From assembly GCA_004144865.1 (NCBI GenBank), contig SEAY01000087.1:1-37696 (forward strand): 37,696 nt of DNA, in the 5' to 3' direction. This DNA is from Comamonadaceae bacterium. Lineage in GTDB: Bacteria; Pseudomonadota; Gammaproteobacteria; Burkholderiales; Burkholderiaceae_C. Made by a program: the position numbers and the translations under genes. The notes beneath the pieces are model-generated. The model made no database searches. It had not been told where the DNA came from and worked only from the letters and a program-made list of their open reading frames with translations. Below, piece by piece: positions 1 to 8,503 of this stretch (positions within the stretch are counted from its first letter, which is position 1; each line of letters begins with the position of its first letter).

Positions 1-91
1 CCGCGACGCGCAAGGCCATGCCGGCGGCGCCGCTGCGGTCCGCGGCCGCGCGGATCTCGCGCGCCGCGGCGGAAGTGACCTGGAAGCTCAT
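1..91 (-). CDS. dsrR: DsrR, A-type (IscA-like) protein, N-terminal part only
   Basis: Only the first 30 residues lie in the window; the gene runs off the left edge. The visible N-terminus begins MSFQVTSAAAREIRAAA and continues through SGAAGMALRVA, the opening strand and helix of HesB/IscA-family proteins. Known family role: DsrR of Allochromatium is an IscA-like protein that lacks the cluster-binding cysteines and affects dsr expression after transcription; those positions cannot be seen here. The start is supported by AAAGGAG about 5 bases upstream. It follows dsrN and a dsrC-like gene, matching the dsrN-dsrR order of purple sulfur bacteria apart from the inserted gene. Identification rests on a short stretch plus position. 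Confidence 0.72.
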   Translation of the reverse strand, partial: MSFQVTSAAAREIRAAADRSGAAGMALRVA

Positions 92-101
92 GACGCTCCT
101 T

Positions 102-467
102 TCAATGTTCGCCCTTGGTTCGCAGCAGCCCGGCCAGCCGGTTGCCTTGCTTCTGCGGCCCGCCGATCGGGAACAGCTCGTGCAGGGCATGGTTGCTGCC
201 GCCCTGGGCGCCCCAGCGCTGCGTGAAGTGGCGCACCATCACGCGCACCTGCGCCTGCACGCCATGCTCCTGGTAGTACGCGCGCAGGAAGCGGATCACC
301 TCCCAGTGTTCGGGCGTGAGCACCAGTCCCTCCTGCAGCGCGAGCGCCCGCGCGAAGTCTTCGGACCAGTCGCGCAGGTCGCGCAGGTAGCCCTCGGAAT
401 CGGTGGCGATGTCGCGCTCGCCCACGCGCACCGTGCGCTGCAAGCCGGGTTGGAGGCGCGCGTTCAT
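102..467 (-). CDS. DsrC/TusE-superfamily protein lacking both redox cysteines
   Basis: A 121-residue DsrC/TusE-fold protein. The core is well conserved (DSEGYLRDL near 23-31, the HWEVIRFLRAYY helix near 54-65, HELFPIGGPQKQ near 96-107). In canonical DsrC the C-terminal arm carries two cysteines that form the trisulfide; here the equivalent positions are Asn109 and Glu120 (the tail ends TKGEH). It therefore cannot act as the sulfur-carrying DsrC. Cys-less members are called RspA-type in the DsrC literature and are thought to be regulatory or protein-binding. The start ATG overlaps the dsrN stop as ATGA, so it is translationally coupled to dsrN and sits before dsrR. The A. vinosum operon has no gene here. 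Function unknown. Confidence 0.88.
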   Translation of the reverse strand: MNARLQPGLQRTVRVGERDIATDSEGYLRDLRDWSEDFARALALQEGLVLTPEHWEVIRFLRAYYQEHGVQAQVRVMVRHFTQRWGAQGGSNHALHELFPIGGPQKQGNRLAGLLRTKGEH

Positions 468-1879
468 GCCTCCTCCGCCAGCAGCAGGGGGGCCGCGGTC
501 GCTGCGGCCACACGGCGCGCGCGGCAGGCCCGCACGAAAGCCACGAAGCGCGGCGCCCAGTTCGAGCCCGCTCCACTGCGCAGGTGCGCATACGAAGCCA
601 CCAGGTTGTGCAGGCGCAGTCCGTCTCGCTCGCCGTCTATGCCCTGCCCGCGCTCGACCTGCCAGGCGTAGGCCAGGCCCGGAGCCAGGTTCTCCAGCCG
701 GGAATGGTGGAACTCGTGGCCACGCACGCCCACGCCGGCGGAGCCGCCCGGCCACGGCATCGAGGCCGTCTCGCGCAGGTGCACGTAGCCGCGGCCGACG
801 GGGCGCGCCTGCATCACGGCGTCGCCCGGGATCACGCCGGCCATGCGCGCGCTGCGGCCCTGCCACCGGATGCTGCGCGCCAGGTACATCAGGCCGCCAC
901 ACTCCGCATAAGCCGGCAGGCCGCCTTCGATCGCCTCGCGCACCGCGGCCCGCATGGGAGCGTTGGCCTCGAGTTCGGCCATGCAGGTCTCGGGAAAGCC
1001 GCCGCCGATGAACAGGCCGTCGACGTCCGGCAGCCGGGTGTCGTGCAGCGTGTCGAATGGCACCAGCTTCGCGCCGGCGGCCTCGAGGGCGGCCAGGTCG
1101 TCGGCGTAGTAGAAGCTGAAGGCGCGATCGCGCGCGATGGCTATGCGCACGTCGGCGCTGGTGTGCGCGAGCGCCGGCGCCGGGTCGAAATCCGGCGCGG
1201 CGGTGGCCGCCACGGCGCGCACCGCATCGAGGTCCACGCCGGCGCCGACGATGCGCCCGATCTCGCGGATCCGCGCATCGGCGTCGCCCAGCTCGGGGCA
1301 GGACACCAGCCCCAGGTGGCGCTCGTCCATCGCCAGCCGTGCATCCTCGCCGACGGCGCCCAGCACCGGCACGTCGGTGTAGTGCTCCAGCGCGGCACGC
1401 AGCTTGCCCTCGTGGCGGCTGCCGCCGACGCGGTTGAGGATCACGCCGCCGATGCGGATCAGCGGCTCGAAGGCCTGGAAGCCGAGCACCAGCGGCGCGA
1501 TCCCGCGCGTCATGCCGCGCGCGTCGATCACCAGCACCACGGGCAGGCCGAGCCGGCGCGCCAGCGCGGCGTTGCTGTTGCTGCCGTCCAGCGCCATGCC
1601 GTCGTGCAGCCCCTTGTTGCCTTCGACGATGGCGATGTCCGCGCCCAGCAGGCCCTGGCGGAAGCAGCGCACCATCTGCGCGGGGTCCATCAGGTACGGG
1701 TCGAGGTTGAAGCAGGGCCGGCCGGCCGCGCGCGCCAGCCACATCGGGTCGATGTAGTCGGGCCCCTTCTTGAACGGCTGCACCTGCAGGCCCCGCTGCG
1801 CCAGCGCGGCGCACAGGCCGAGCGTGACCGTGGTCTTGCCCGAGGACTTGTGCGGCGCCGAGACGAGCAGGCTGTCCAT
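464..1879 (-). CDS. dsrN: DsrN, cobyrinic acid a,c-diamide synthase-like sirohaem amidase
   Basis: A 471-residue CobB/CbiA-family amidotransferase. The N-terminal half is a dethiobiotin synthetase-like P-loop domain (SAPHKSSGKTTV at 7-18; IVEGNKGLHDG near 84-94). The C-terminal half is a class I glutaminase-like domain with GLFIGGGFPE near 288-297, nucleophile Cys327 in AYAECGGLMYLA and a histidine-rich GHEFHHSR segment near 400. Known role: glutamine- and ATP-dependent amidation of sirohaem to the sirohaem amide used by DsrAB. A cobalamin role is the alternative, but no other cob gene is visible and the position after dsrP matches dsrN. One base separates it from the dsrP stop; its own stop overlaps the next start. 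Confidence 0.92.
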   Translation of the reverse strand: MDSLLVSAPHKSSGKTTVTLGLCAALAQRGLQVQPFKKGPDYIDPMWLARAAGRPCFNLDPYLMDPAQMVRCFRQGLLGADIAIVEGNKGLHDGMALDGSNSNAALARRLGLPVVLVIDARGMTRGIAPLVLGFQAFEPLIRIGGVILNRVGGSRHEGKLRAALEHYTDVPVLGAVGEDARLAMDERHLGLVSCPELGDADARIREIGRIVGAGVDLDAVRAVAATAAPDFDPAPALAHTSADVRIAIARDRAFSFYYADDLAALEAAGAKLVPFDTLHDTRLPDVDGLFIGGGFPETCMAELEANAPMRAAVREAIEGGLPAYAECGGLMYLARSIRWQGRSARMAGVIPGDAVMQARPVGRGYVHLRETASMPWPGGSAGVGVRGHEFHHSRLENLAPGLAYAWQVERGQGIDGERDGLRLHNLVASYAHLRSGAGSNWAPRFVAFVRACRARRVAAATAAPLLLAEEA

Positions 1880-1880
1880 C

Positions 1881-3065
1881 TCAGGCCCTGGCCGCAGCCG
1901 GTTGGGGGTCGCGCGGCACCATGTCGAACAGGTGCAGGCCGACGGCGGTGACGAGGAAGGCCGCGCCGAAGCCGCCGATGCCCAGCAGGATCTCCGGCAG
2001 GCTGGGGACGTAGCGCGCCGTCGCGCCGTCGGCGAAGCTGCTGCGCACCTCGTGGCCGGGGAAGATCTCCAGCGGCCAGGCCTGCCCGCCGACGATGAAG
2101 GCGTAGAGCCAGGCGAAGGCGCCCAGGACGACCAGCGCCGACGCCGCCGTCACGCACCGCGGGCCGCGCAGCTTCGGATGGAACACCAGCAGCATGGGCA
2201 GCAGGGACCCGAGCAGCACGTAGCCGGCCCAGAACAGCAGCGCGTAGACCGCCCCGCCGTCGCGTCCGAGCAGCAGGAAGGCCTCGAAGCCGCCGCGCCG
2301 CGCCTCGTACAGGTGCGTCATGTGCTGCACCGCCACCAGGTACAGCGAGGCCGCGGCGAACAGGCCGAGCAGCCGGGCCATCCGCACGCGCACCTCGTCG
2401 GGCACGACGATGCGGTGGCGGGCGTTCAGCACCGCCTGCACCAGCAGGAACAAGGCGAGTCCCCAGCCCAGCGAGAACAGGATGAACATCGGCGCGAGCA
2501 GGGCCGATTGGTAGGCCGGCCGCGCGACCAGGAAGCCGAAGATGGAGCCGGTGCCGGTGGTCAGCACGAAGCGCCACGCCAGCGCCGCGATGCCCGCGGG
2601 CTTGGACCACGGCGCCAGCCCCGGCTGCAGCATGGTCCAGAGGTAGACCACCACGATCGCCGCCATGCCGGAATAGAGGAACACGTTCCAGGCGAAGACG
2701 GAGCGGAAGTTGTAGTGCGTGGCCGCGACCACCACGCGGTCCGGCCGGCCCAGGTCCAGCATCAGCACCATCAGGCCGCCGGCCAGCAGCGCCAGCGACA
2801 GCAGGCCCGACAGGCGCGCGCGCGCCTTGTACGCGGGCTGGCCGAACACCGAGCCGACCGAGGCCATGTTCAGCACGCCGGACGCCGCCACGATCATGAA
2901 GATGGCGAACACGTGCGGCATGCCCCACACGACCTCGTTGCCCATGCCGGTGACGATGTGGCCGTGCGTCTCCATGTAGTGGGAAGCGCCCAGGCCGATG
3001 GCCGTGACGGCGGCGCCCAGCACCGCGAGCAGCCAGAAGGAGCGGGGGGAACGCGTGGTGTCCAT
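1881..3065 (-). CDS. dsrP: DsrP, NrfD-like integral membrane subunit of DsrMKJOP
   Basis: A 394-residue very hydrophobic protein of the NrfD/PsrC family with about ten predicted membrane helices spaced along its length. NrfD-type features include the HVFAIFMIVAASG helix near the N-terminus and charged loop motifs such as DLGRPDR. Known role: quinone-interacting membrane anchor of the DsrMKJOP complex, working with the periplasmic iron-sulfur protein DsrO. It starts 2 bases after the dsrO stop, and dsrN follows almost directly. The start at MDTTRSPRSFW gives the expected short cytoplasmic N-terminus; an upstream extension would only read through dsrO in another frame. Confidence 0.94.
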   Translation of the reverse strand: MDTTRSPRSFWLLAVLGAAVTAIGLGASHYMETHGHIVTGMGNEVVWGMPHVFAIFMIVAASGVLNMASVGSVFGQPAYKARARLSGLLSLALLAGGLMVLMLDLGRPDRVVVAATHYNFRSVFAWNVFLYSGMAAIVVVYLWTMLQPGLAPWSKPAGIAALAWRFVLTTGTGSIFGFLVARPAYQSALLAPMFILFSLGWGLALFLLVQAVLNARHRIVVPDEVRVRMARLLGLFAAASLYLVAVQHMTHLYEARRGGFEAFLLLGRDGGAVYALLFWAGYVLLGSLLPMLLVFHPKLRGPRCVTAASALVVLGAFAWLYAFIVGGQAWPLEIFPGHEVRSSFADGATARYVPSLPEILLGIGGFGAAFLVTAVGLHLFDMVPRDPQPAAARA

Positions 3066-3067
3066 GG

Positions 3068-3790
3068 TCACAATCCCCGGTAGCGCACGCCCGGATCGAG
3101 GTGCAGGTCGGCGCGCAGCTGGGTGGTCTGCCACTCGCGCACGCGGCGCGCGATCTCGCTGTCCGGATCGTTCAGGTCGCCGAAGACGATCGCGTTGTGC
3201 CCCGCCTTCGCGCAGGCTTCGGCGCACGCGGTCACCGCGTTGCCGGCGTCCAGCCGGTGCACGCACAGCGTGCAGCCTTCCACGCAGCCCTTGCCGCGCG
3301 GCACGTCCGGCCGCTGTTCGGTCACCGTCTCGTGCACGAACGAGCGTGCCTTGTACGGGCAGGCCATCACGCAGTAGCGGCAACCGATGCAGGTGTGGCG
3401 GTCCACCAGCACGATGCCGTCGGCGCGCTTGAAGGATGCGCCGGTGGGACACACGTCCACGCAGGGCGGCTCGGCGCAGTGCTGGCACATGACCGGCGCC
3501 GAGGCGGTGCGGCCGGTGCGCACCTCCTTGATCTCGATCTTGCGCACCCACTGCGCATCGGTCGGCTTCGGGTCCTGCGGCAGGCCGTTCTCGGTGCGGC
3601 AGGCCGTCACGCAGTCGTCGCAGCCCGGCGCGCATTTCGTGGTGTCGATCAGCATGCCCCAGCGAACGCCGGGCTTCACGCCCGCCTGCGGCGCGGCGGC
3701 CTGCGCGATCTCGATCAAACGCACGCCGGGTGCCAGCACGATGCCGGCCAGGCCGGCGGCGGCGACGCCGAGGAAGCCGCGGCGGCTCAT
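3068..3790 (-). CDS. dsrO: DsrO, Tat-exported periplasmic ferredoxin subunit
   Basis: A 240-residue iron-sulfur protein. It opens with a twin-arginine signal (MSRRGFLGVAAAGLAG) followed by a hydrophobic stretch and AQAAAP, so the mature protein is periplasmic. Four groups of cysteines follow in ferredoxin order: CAPGCDDCVTAC, CQHCAEPPCVDVCP, CIGCRYCVMACP and CVEGCTLCVHRL with a later CAEAC. These are the ligands of a DmsB/NrfC-type four-cluster ferredoxin. Known role: electron transfer between DsrJ/DsrP in the DsrMKJOP complex. The ATG overlaps the dsrJ stop by four bases (ATGA), which fixes the start and places the RR motif at the N-terminus. Confidence 0.95.
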   Translation of the reverse strand: MSRRGFLGVAAAGLAGIVLAPGVRLIEIAQAAAPQAGVKPGVRWGMLIDTTKCAPGCDDCVTACRTENGLPQDPKPTDAQWVRKIEIKEVRTGRTASAPVMCQHCAEPPCVDVCPTGASFKRADGIVLVDRHTCIGCRYCVMACPYKARSFVHETVTEQRPDVPRGKGCVEGCTLCVHRLDAGNAVTACAEACAKAGHNAIVFGDLNDPDSEIARRVREWQTTQLRADLHLDPGVRYRGL

Positions 3791-4248
3791 TTCACCACCC
3801 CTTCCCTGGCAAGCTGGCGCACCTGCGCGGACAGGCGCATGGCGCCGGCGGCGCCGGGGCCGGCCGGGATCACCGGATGGAAGGCCGTGCCCTGCGCCTG
3901 CGGCTTCGATGCATGGCACTCGAAGCAGTCGATCTTCACCGCCGCATAGCTGTGGCAGCTGACGCAGAAATTCGTCTCGGCCTGGACCACGCTCTGCGTC
4001 TGCTGGCTGGCGTGGCACTGGATGCAGGCCTTCAGGCTGAACTGGCCGGCGCGGTCGCCGGTGCGCACCGTGCCGTCACGCTGGTGCCTGAGCACCTCCA
4101 TGTGGTTGCGCCGCATGAAGTCCGCATCGGCCACGCACTTCGTGCCTTTCGCGGCCGGTTCGATCACCGGCCGTGGCGTGCGGGCTGGCTCCGCCTGCAC
4201 CGCGAACGACGCGGCGAGCAACAGGGCAGGCCAGGCGCGGCGCAGCAC
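3787..4248 (-). CDS. dsrJ: DsrJ, periplasmic triheme cytochrome c
   Basis: Read from a GTG, this is a 153-residue cytochrome with a signal-type N-terminus (MLRRAWPALLLAASFAVQA). Three CxxCH haem sites are present: CIQCH (75-79), CVSCH (95-99) and CFECH (108-112). Cys38 in GTKCVADADFMRRNHM is at the position of the cysteine that ligates one haem in A. vinosum DsrJ. Known role: periplasmic haem subunit of DsrMKJOP. I prefer the GTG because GGGGGAG lies about 7 bases upstream and it begins 4 bases after the dsrL stop. An ATG at 4296 would add 16 residues in front of the signal peptide and overlap dsrL by 44 bases. Confidence 0.92.
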   Translation of the reverse strand: MLRRAWPALLLAASFAVQAEPARTPRPVIEPAAKGTKCVADADFMRRNHMEVLRHQRDGTVRTGDRAGQFSLKACIQCHASQQTQSVVQAETNFCVSCHSYAAVKIDCFECHASKPQAQGTAFHPVIPAGPGAAGAMRLSAQVRQLAREGVVK

Positions 4249-4252
4249 GGCC

Positions 4253-6211
4253 CTACTCCCCCAGCCCCATCTGGATGTAGCCCGTGGGGCAGACATCCTT
4301 GCAGATGTGGCAACCGATGCACTTGTCGTAGTCGGTGTCCACGTAGCGGCCGGTCGTGGCCTTGGCCTTGGGCACCTTGAACACCGCCGTCTGCGGGCAA
4401 TACACGACGCAGTTGTCGCATTCGAAGCACTGGCCGCAGCTCATGCAGCGCTTGGCCTCGGCCTGGGCCTGCTGCTCCAGCAAGGGCAGCATGCGCTCCT
4501 CGAAGTTGGACAGCGCCTCTTCCTTGGAGAGCGTCAGGATCTGCCGCTTGTTGCGCGGCGTGTAGGGGAAGTGCCCGAGGAACAGCTCCGTGTGGGGGAT
4601 CACGTAGCGGTCGGAGCGGTTCTCGTAGTTGTGGATGGCGCCCACGTTCTTGTCGGTGCCGTGCAGCGGCGCGGTGATGGTGTCCGTGGGGAGGCCCTTC
4701 TCCACCATCTTGCGCATCAGGTCGAAGCCGTGCACGTCGATCTTGGGCCGCTTGTCCAGGGGTTCGCTGCGCAGGTGGCGGTCGATGCCCTCGGCGGCGA
4801 TGGCGCCGTGGCCGATGGCGGTGGTCAGCAGGTGCGGACGCACCACGTCGCCGCCGACGAACATGCCTTCCTGGCCGGCCACCTGGTAGTTCTTGTCGGC
4901 GGCGATGCCGCCCTTGCCGTTGTTCAGGCTCTCCAGCCCGGTGAAGTCCACCGCCTGCCCGATGGCCGAGACGATCAGGTCGGCTTCTATGTCTTCCTCG
5001 GTGCCTTCGATCGGCTTGACCTCCAGCCGGCCGCCCACCAGCTTGGCCTCGCAGCGCGCCACGCGCAACGCGGTGGCCCGGCCGGTCGCGTCGCGCACCA
5101 CCGCCACCGGCACCAGGCCGCCGCGAATGGCGATGCCTTCGGCCACCGCCTGCTCGATCTCGTGCTTGTTGGCCTGCATCTTCTCGATGGCGAACACCGA
5201 AGTCAGCGTCACCTCCGCGCCCTGGCGCGCCGAGATGGAGGCGGCGTCGTGCGCGGCATGGCCGGCGATCACCCGCTCGGGCAGGTCGCTCTCGTGCACG
5301 TGGTCGATGTGGCCCAGGCGGCGCGCTACCGTGGCGACGTCGATCGAGGTGTCGCCGCCGCCCACCACCACCACCCGCTTGCCGACGTGGCGCATGCGGC
5401 CGTCGTTGAAGGCCTTGAGGAAGGCAGTCGCCGTGACGCAGTTGGGCGCCTGCGCGCCCTCCACCGCCAGCGGCCGGCCGGCCTGCGCGCCCAGGCCCAG
5501 GAACACGGCGTCGTAGTCGCTGCGCAGCTGCTCCAGCGTGACGTCGCTGCCGATGCGGCAGTTCATGCGGGCCTGAACGCCGAGGTCCAGGATGCGCTGG
5601 ATCTCGGCGTCGAGCACGTCGCGCGGCGTGCGAAAGCCCGGGATGCCGTAGCGCATCATCCCGCCCAGGTGTTCGCGCTCGTCGAAGATGGTGACCGAGT
5701 GCCCCTTGCGCGCCAGCTGGTAGGCCACCGACAGGCCGGCCGGGCCGCCGCCCACCACAGCCACCTTCTTGCCGGTGAGCTTCTGCGGCCTGGGGAAGGC
5801 CAGCTTGTTCTGGATGGCCCACTCGCCCAAGAAGTGCTCGACCGAGTTGATGCCGACGAAGTCCTCGACCTCGTTGCGGTTGCAGCCCGATTCGCACGGC
5901 GCCGGGCACACGCGGCCCATCACCGAGGGCAGCGGGTTGGCCTCGGTCAGCCGCCGCCAGGCGTACTCCTGCCAGGCCATGCCGGCCGGCGGCTTCTCGA
6001 TGCCGCGCACGATGTTGAGGTAGCCGCGGATGTCCTCGCCCGAGGGGCAGCTGCCCTGGCAGGGCGGCGTGCTCTGCACGTAGGTCGGGCACTTGTGCGA
6101 GTGGTCGGCGTCGAAGATCTCCTGCTGCCAGGCGAGCGGCTTGCTGTCGCCGTCCTTGTAGCGGCGGAAGGTCAGCGGCCGGGGCTGCACGTGGTCGAGG
6201 TTGGCGGACAT
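4253..6211 (-). CDS. dsrL: DsrL, NAD(P)H:acceptor iron-sulfur flavoprotein
   Basis: A 652-residue protein of the GltD-like family. N-terminal cysteines (C41, C51, C55, then CPAPCESGC near 102-110) match the glutamate-synthase small-subunit cluster domain. The FAD site VAVVGGGPAGLS starts near 150, and a second dinucleotide site, VVVGGGDTSID, lies near 280. The C-terminus is a two-cluster ferredoxin (CMSCGQCFECDNC, then CIGCHICKDVCP). Known role in sulfur oxidisers: DsrL transfers electrons from DsrAB to NAD+, and it co-purifies with reverse-type DsrAB. Length equals the A. vinosum protein, and no frame break is seen. Its presence argues for the oxidative direction, together with dsrEFH. Confidence 0.95.
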   Translation of the reverse strand: MSANLDHVQPRPLTFRRYKDGDSKPLAWQQEIFDADHSHKCPTYVQSTPPCQGSCPSGEDIRGYLNIVRGIEKPPAGMAWQEYAWRRLTEANPLPSVMGRVCPAPCESGCNRNEVEDFVGINSVEHFLGEWAIQNKLAFPRPQKLTGKKVAVVGGGPAGLSVAYQLARKGHSVTIFDEREHLGGMMRYGIPGFRTPRDVLDAEIQRILDLGVQARMNCRIGSDVTLEQLRSDYDAVFLGLGAQAGRPLAVEGAQAPNCVTATAFLKAFNDGRMRHVGKRVVVVGGGDTSIDVATVARRLGHIDHVHESDLPERVIAGHAAHDAASISARQGAEVTLTSVFAIEKMQANKHEIEQAVAEGIAIRGGLVPVAVVRDATGRATALRVARCEAKLVGGRLEVKPIEGTEEDIEADLIVSAIGQAVDFTGLESLNNGKGGIAADKNYQVAGQEGMFVGGDVVRPHLLTTAIGHGAIAAEGIDRHLRSEPLDKRPKIDVHGFDLMRKMVEKGLPTDTITAPLHGTDKNVGAIHNYENRSDRYVIPHTELFLGHFPYTPRNKRQILTLSKEEALSNFEERMLPLLEQQAQAEAKRCMSCGQCFECDNCVVYCPQTAVFKVPKAKATTGRYVDTDYDKCIGCHICKDVCPTGYIQMGLGE

Positions 6212-6233
6212 CGGGAGTCTCCTGGAAACGTTG

Positions 6234-7730
6234 TCAGTGCGGCTCGCCCAGGCGGATCGCCCGGCTCACCAGCTGGTGCACGCCGCCGACCATGCTCATG
6301 TCGAAGCCGTAGTACGGCAGCACCTTGCTGAACTGCGCCTTGCAGATCGCGCAGATCGTGGCCATGAAGTTCACGCCGTGGCCGTCCACCACGTTCTTCA
6401 GCGCCTCCATCCGCGGCAGCGCGCCCTTGACGCGCAGCTCCAGCAGGTCGTCGGTGAGCAACCCGCCGCCCCCGCCGCAGCAGAAGGTGGATTCGTGGAT
6501 GGTGTCCGGCGCCATGTCGTGGAAGTTGTTGGCCACCGCCTTGATGATTTCGCGCGGGATCACGAACTGGCCGCCCGGCATGTCGCCCATGCGCGAGGCG
6601 CGCGCGACGTTGCACGAGTCGTGGAAGGTGATGACGCGGTCGTCGTTCTTCTCCTTGTCGAAGGAGAGCGTGCCGCGCTGGATCAGGTCCCAGGTGAACT
6701 CGCAGATGTGCTGCGGCACCGGGTAGCGCTGGTCGAGCCAGTCGAACGGGCCCATCAGCGTGTTCCAGTAGCTGTAGGCGACGCGCCAGGCGTGGCCGCA
6801 CTCGCCGACGACGATGCGCCTGACGCCCAGCTCCTGCGCGGCTTCCTTCACGCGCAGCGAGATGTTGCGCATCTGCTCGTAGTTGCCGATGAACAGGCCG
6901 AAGTTGCCGGCCTCGCTCGCCTTGGAGCTCAGGGTCCAGGAGATGCCGGCGGCGTGGAACACCTTGGCGTAGCCGATCAGGCTTTCGACGTGCGGCTCGG
7001 AGAAGAAGTCGGCCGAGGGCGTGACCAGCAGCACCTCCGCGCCAGCCACGTCGAGCGGAAACTTGACGTCGAGGCCGGTCTCTTCCTTGGTGTCCTCCTC
7101 CAGCCCGGCAAGCGTATCCGCCAGCGCCGGCTCCGGGATGCCCAGGTTGTTGCCGATGCGGTGGACCTTGCCGATGATCTCGTTGGCGTACTTCTGGCCC
7201 AGGCCGATCGAGTCCATGATCTCGCGCGCCGCCATCGTCACTTCGGCGGTGTCGATGCCGTAGGGGCAGAACACCGAGCAGCGCCGGCACTCGGAGCACT
7301 GGTTGTAGTAGCTCCACCACTGGTCCAGCACGTCCTTCGTCAGGTCGGTCGCGCCCACCAGCTTCGGGAAGTGCTTGCCGGCGAAGGTGAAGTAGCGCCG
7401 GTATACCGCGCGCATCAGGTCCTGGCGCGCCACCGGCATGTTCTTCGGGTCGCCCGTGCCCAGGTAGTAGTGGCACTTGTCGGAGCAGGCGCCGCAGTGC
7501 ACGCAGGCGTCCATGTAGACGCGCAGGCTGCGGTACTTGTCCAGCAGTTCGCCCATCTTCGCGATGGCGCGCTGCTCCCAGCCTTCGGCCAGCTCGCCGG
7601 GAAAGCCGATCGCGGACTGGATGGCGGGAGAAGCCACGAAGGGCTTGCTGTGCGCCATCGCGCCCACGGCGACCAGCGGGATCACCGGGTACGGCTTGAG
7701 CCTGGGGGTCTCGAAGGTGGCGGCGGCCAA
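6234..7730 (-). CDS. dsrK: DsrK, HdrD-like catalytic iron-sulfur subunit
   Basis: A 498-residue cytoplasmic subunit resembling heterodisulfide reductase HdrD. It has two [4Fe-4S] ferredoxin motifs (C76, C79, C82, C86 and C145, C148, C151, C155). Downstream are CCG-domain cysteines, including HDSCN, CCGGGGG (near 424-430) and CAICKAQF, which bind the noncubane catalytic cluster. Known role: oxidation or reduction of the DsrC cysteines or trisulfide at the membrane, with DsrM. The start is a TTG, supported by GAGGA seven bases upstream and only 13 bases after the dsrM stop. The next in-frame ATG would remove 24 residues (MAHSKPF). It is 22 bases upstream of dsrL. Confidence 0.95.
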   Translation of the reverse strand: MAAATFETPRLKPYPVIPLVAVGAMAHSKPFVASPAIQSAIGFPGELAEGWEQRAIAKMGELLDKYRSLRVYMDACVHCGACSDKCHYYLGTGDPKNMPVARQDLMRAVYRRYFTFAGKHFPKLVGATDLTKDVLDQWWSYYNQCSECRRCSVFCPYGIDTAEVTMAAREIMDSIGLGQKYANEIIGKVHRIGNNLGIPEPALADTLAGLEEDTKEETGLDVKFPLDVAGAEVLLVTPSADFFSEPHVESLIGYAKVFHAAGISWTLSSKASEAGNFGLFIGNYEQMRNISLRVKEAAQELGVRRIVVGECGHAWRVAYSYWNTLMGPFDWLDQRYPVPQHICEFTWDLIQRGTLSFDKEKNDDRVITFHDSCNVARASRMGDMPGGQFVIPREIIKAVANNFHDMAPDTIHESTFCCGGGGGLLTDDLLELRVKGALPRMEALKNVVDGHGVNFMATICAICKAQFSKVLPYYGFDMSMVGGVHQLVSRAIRLGEPH

Positions 7731-7743
7731 GGGGCGGTCCTCG

Positions 7744-8478
7744 TCAGGTACGGCGTTCCAGGCCGGCGGCCCACGGCGCCAGGTGGCGCTTTTCGCGGGC
7801 GTTGTCGGCCTGGTTGCGGGTGGGGCTGAAGAACAGTCCGGGCGCGTGCATCAGCTTGCTGATGGGGAAGATCGCCATCAGCAGCGCGACCAGCGCCAGG
7901 TGGATCAGCAGCGGCCCGTCCAGCGGCAGCGGATTCAGTTCCAGGCGCAGCAGCCCCAGCGTGAAGGTCTTCACCGCCACGATGTCGGTGTGGTTGAAGA
8001 AGCGCATCGCCAGGCCGCTCGCGCCTATGGCCAGCAGGAGGACCAGGTGCAGGTGGTCCGAGGGGGTGGAGATGTAGCGCACCCGGTCCACCAGCCAGCG
8101 CCGCGCCCACAGGCCCGCCAGCCCCGCGACCATCGCGAAGCCGGCGTAAGCGCCCACGGCTTGCACCATCACCACCGGTTCCCACACCGGCTGCTGGAAG
8201 TAGCGCACGTGGCGCAGGAGCACGACGAACAGGGCCGCGTGGAAGGTCCACCCGAACAGCCAGGTCCACTTGCTGGAGCGGAACAGGCTCTCGAAGAACA
8301 CCACCTCGCGCGCCATGCGCAGCGCCACGCCGCGGCGCGTCTTCGGCGCCGGCGTGGTGGGGATCTTCAGCGGCGCCGGCGTGCGCAGGTACAGCCGGAT
8401 CTTCAGCGCCACGCCGATCACGAGCATGGCCGCCGAGAAGATCAGCAGGGCGGCATAGGCCAGGGCGACTGCGGACAT
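7744..8478 (-). CDS. dsrM: DsrM, membrane b-type cytochrome subunit
   Basis: A 244-residue NarI-like membrane protein with about five helices. Candidate haem b histidines lie in the helices around WTFHAALFVVLLRHVRY and in HLALVALLMAIFPISKLMHAPG near the C-terminus; the latter is a hallmark of the DsrM/HdrE/NarI group. Known role: quinone-linked haem b subunit that pairs with DsrK in the DsrMKJOP complex. It lies between dsrC and dsrK in the usual order, 25 bases after the dsrC stop. The C-terminal tail (FFSPTRNQADNAR) is cytoplasmic, as in homologues. Confidence 0.94.
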   Translation of the reverse strand: MSAVALAYAALLIFSAAMLVIGVALKIRLYLRTPAPLKIPTTPAPKTRRGVALRMAREVVFFESLFRSSKWTWLFGWTFHAALFVVLLRHVRYFQQPVWEPVVMVQAVGAYAGFAMVAGLAGLWARRWLVDRVRYISTPSDHLHLVLLLAIGASGLAMRFFNHTDIVAVKTFTLGLLRLELNPLPLDGPLLIHLALVALLMAIFPISKLMHAPGLFFSPTRNQADNAREKRHLAPWAAGLERRT

Positions 8479-8503
8479 GGCGTGCCGGCTCGCTGGTGAA
8501 GGC

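Noticed and set aside
61-1900. Cobalamin biosynthesis role for the CobB-like gene
   Set aside because: No other cob or cbi gene is near, and the position between dsrP and dsrR is that of dsrN.
584-1951. A 455-codon plus-strand frame antisense to dsrN
   Set aside because: Low-complexity composition and no recognisable motif; dsrN is unambiguous on the minus strand.
4249-4296. dsrJ starting at the ATG at 4296
   Set aside because: It overlaps dsrL by 44 bases and places 16 residues ahead of the signal peptide. The GTG at 4248 has a good ribosome binding site.
4022-6331. A 769-codon open frame antisense to dsrL
   Set aside because: In GC-rich DNA the antisense frames stay open. The translation is rich in Ala, His, Arg and Val with no domain, and dsrL on the other strand is certain.
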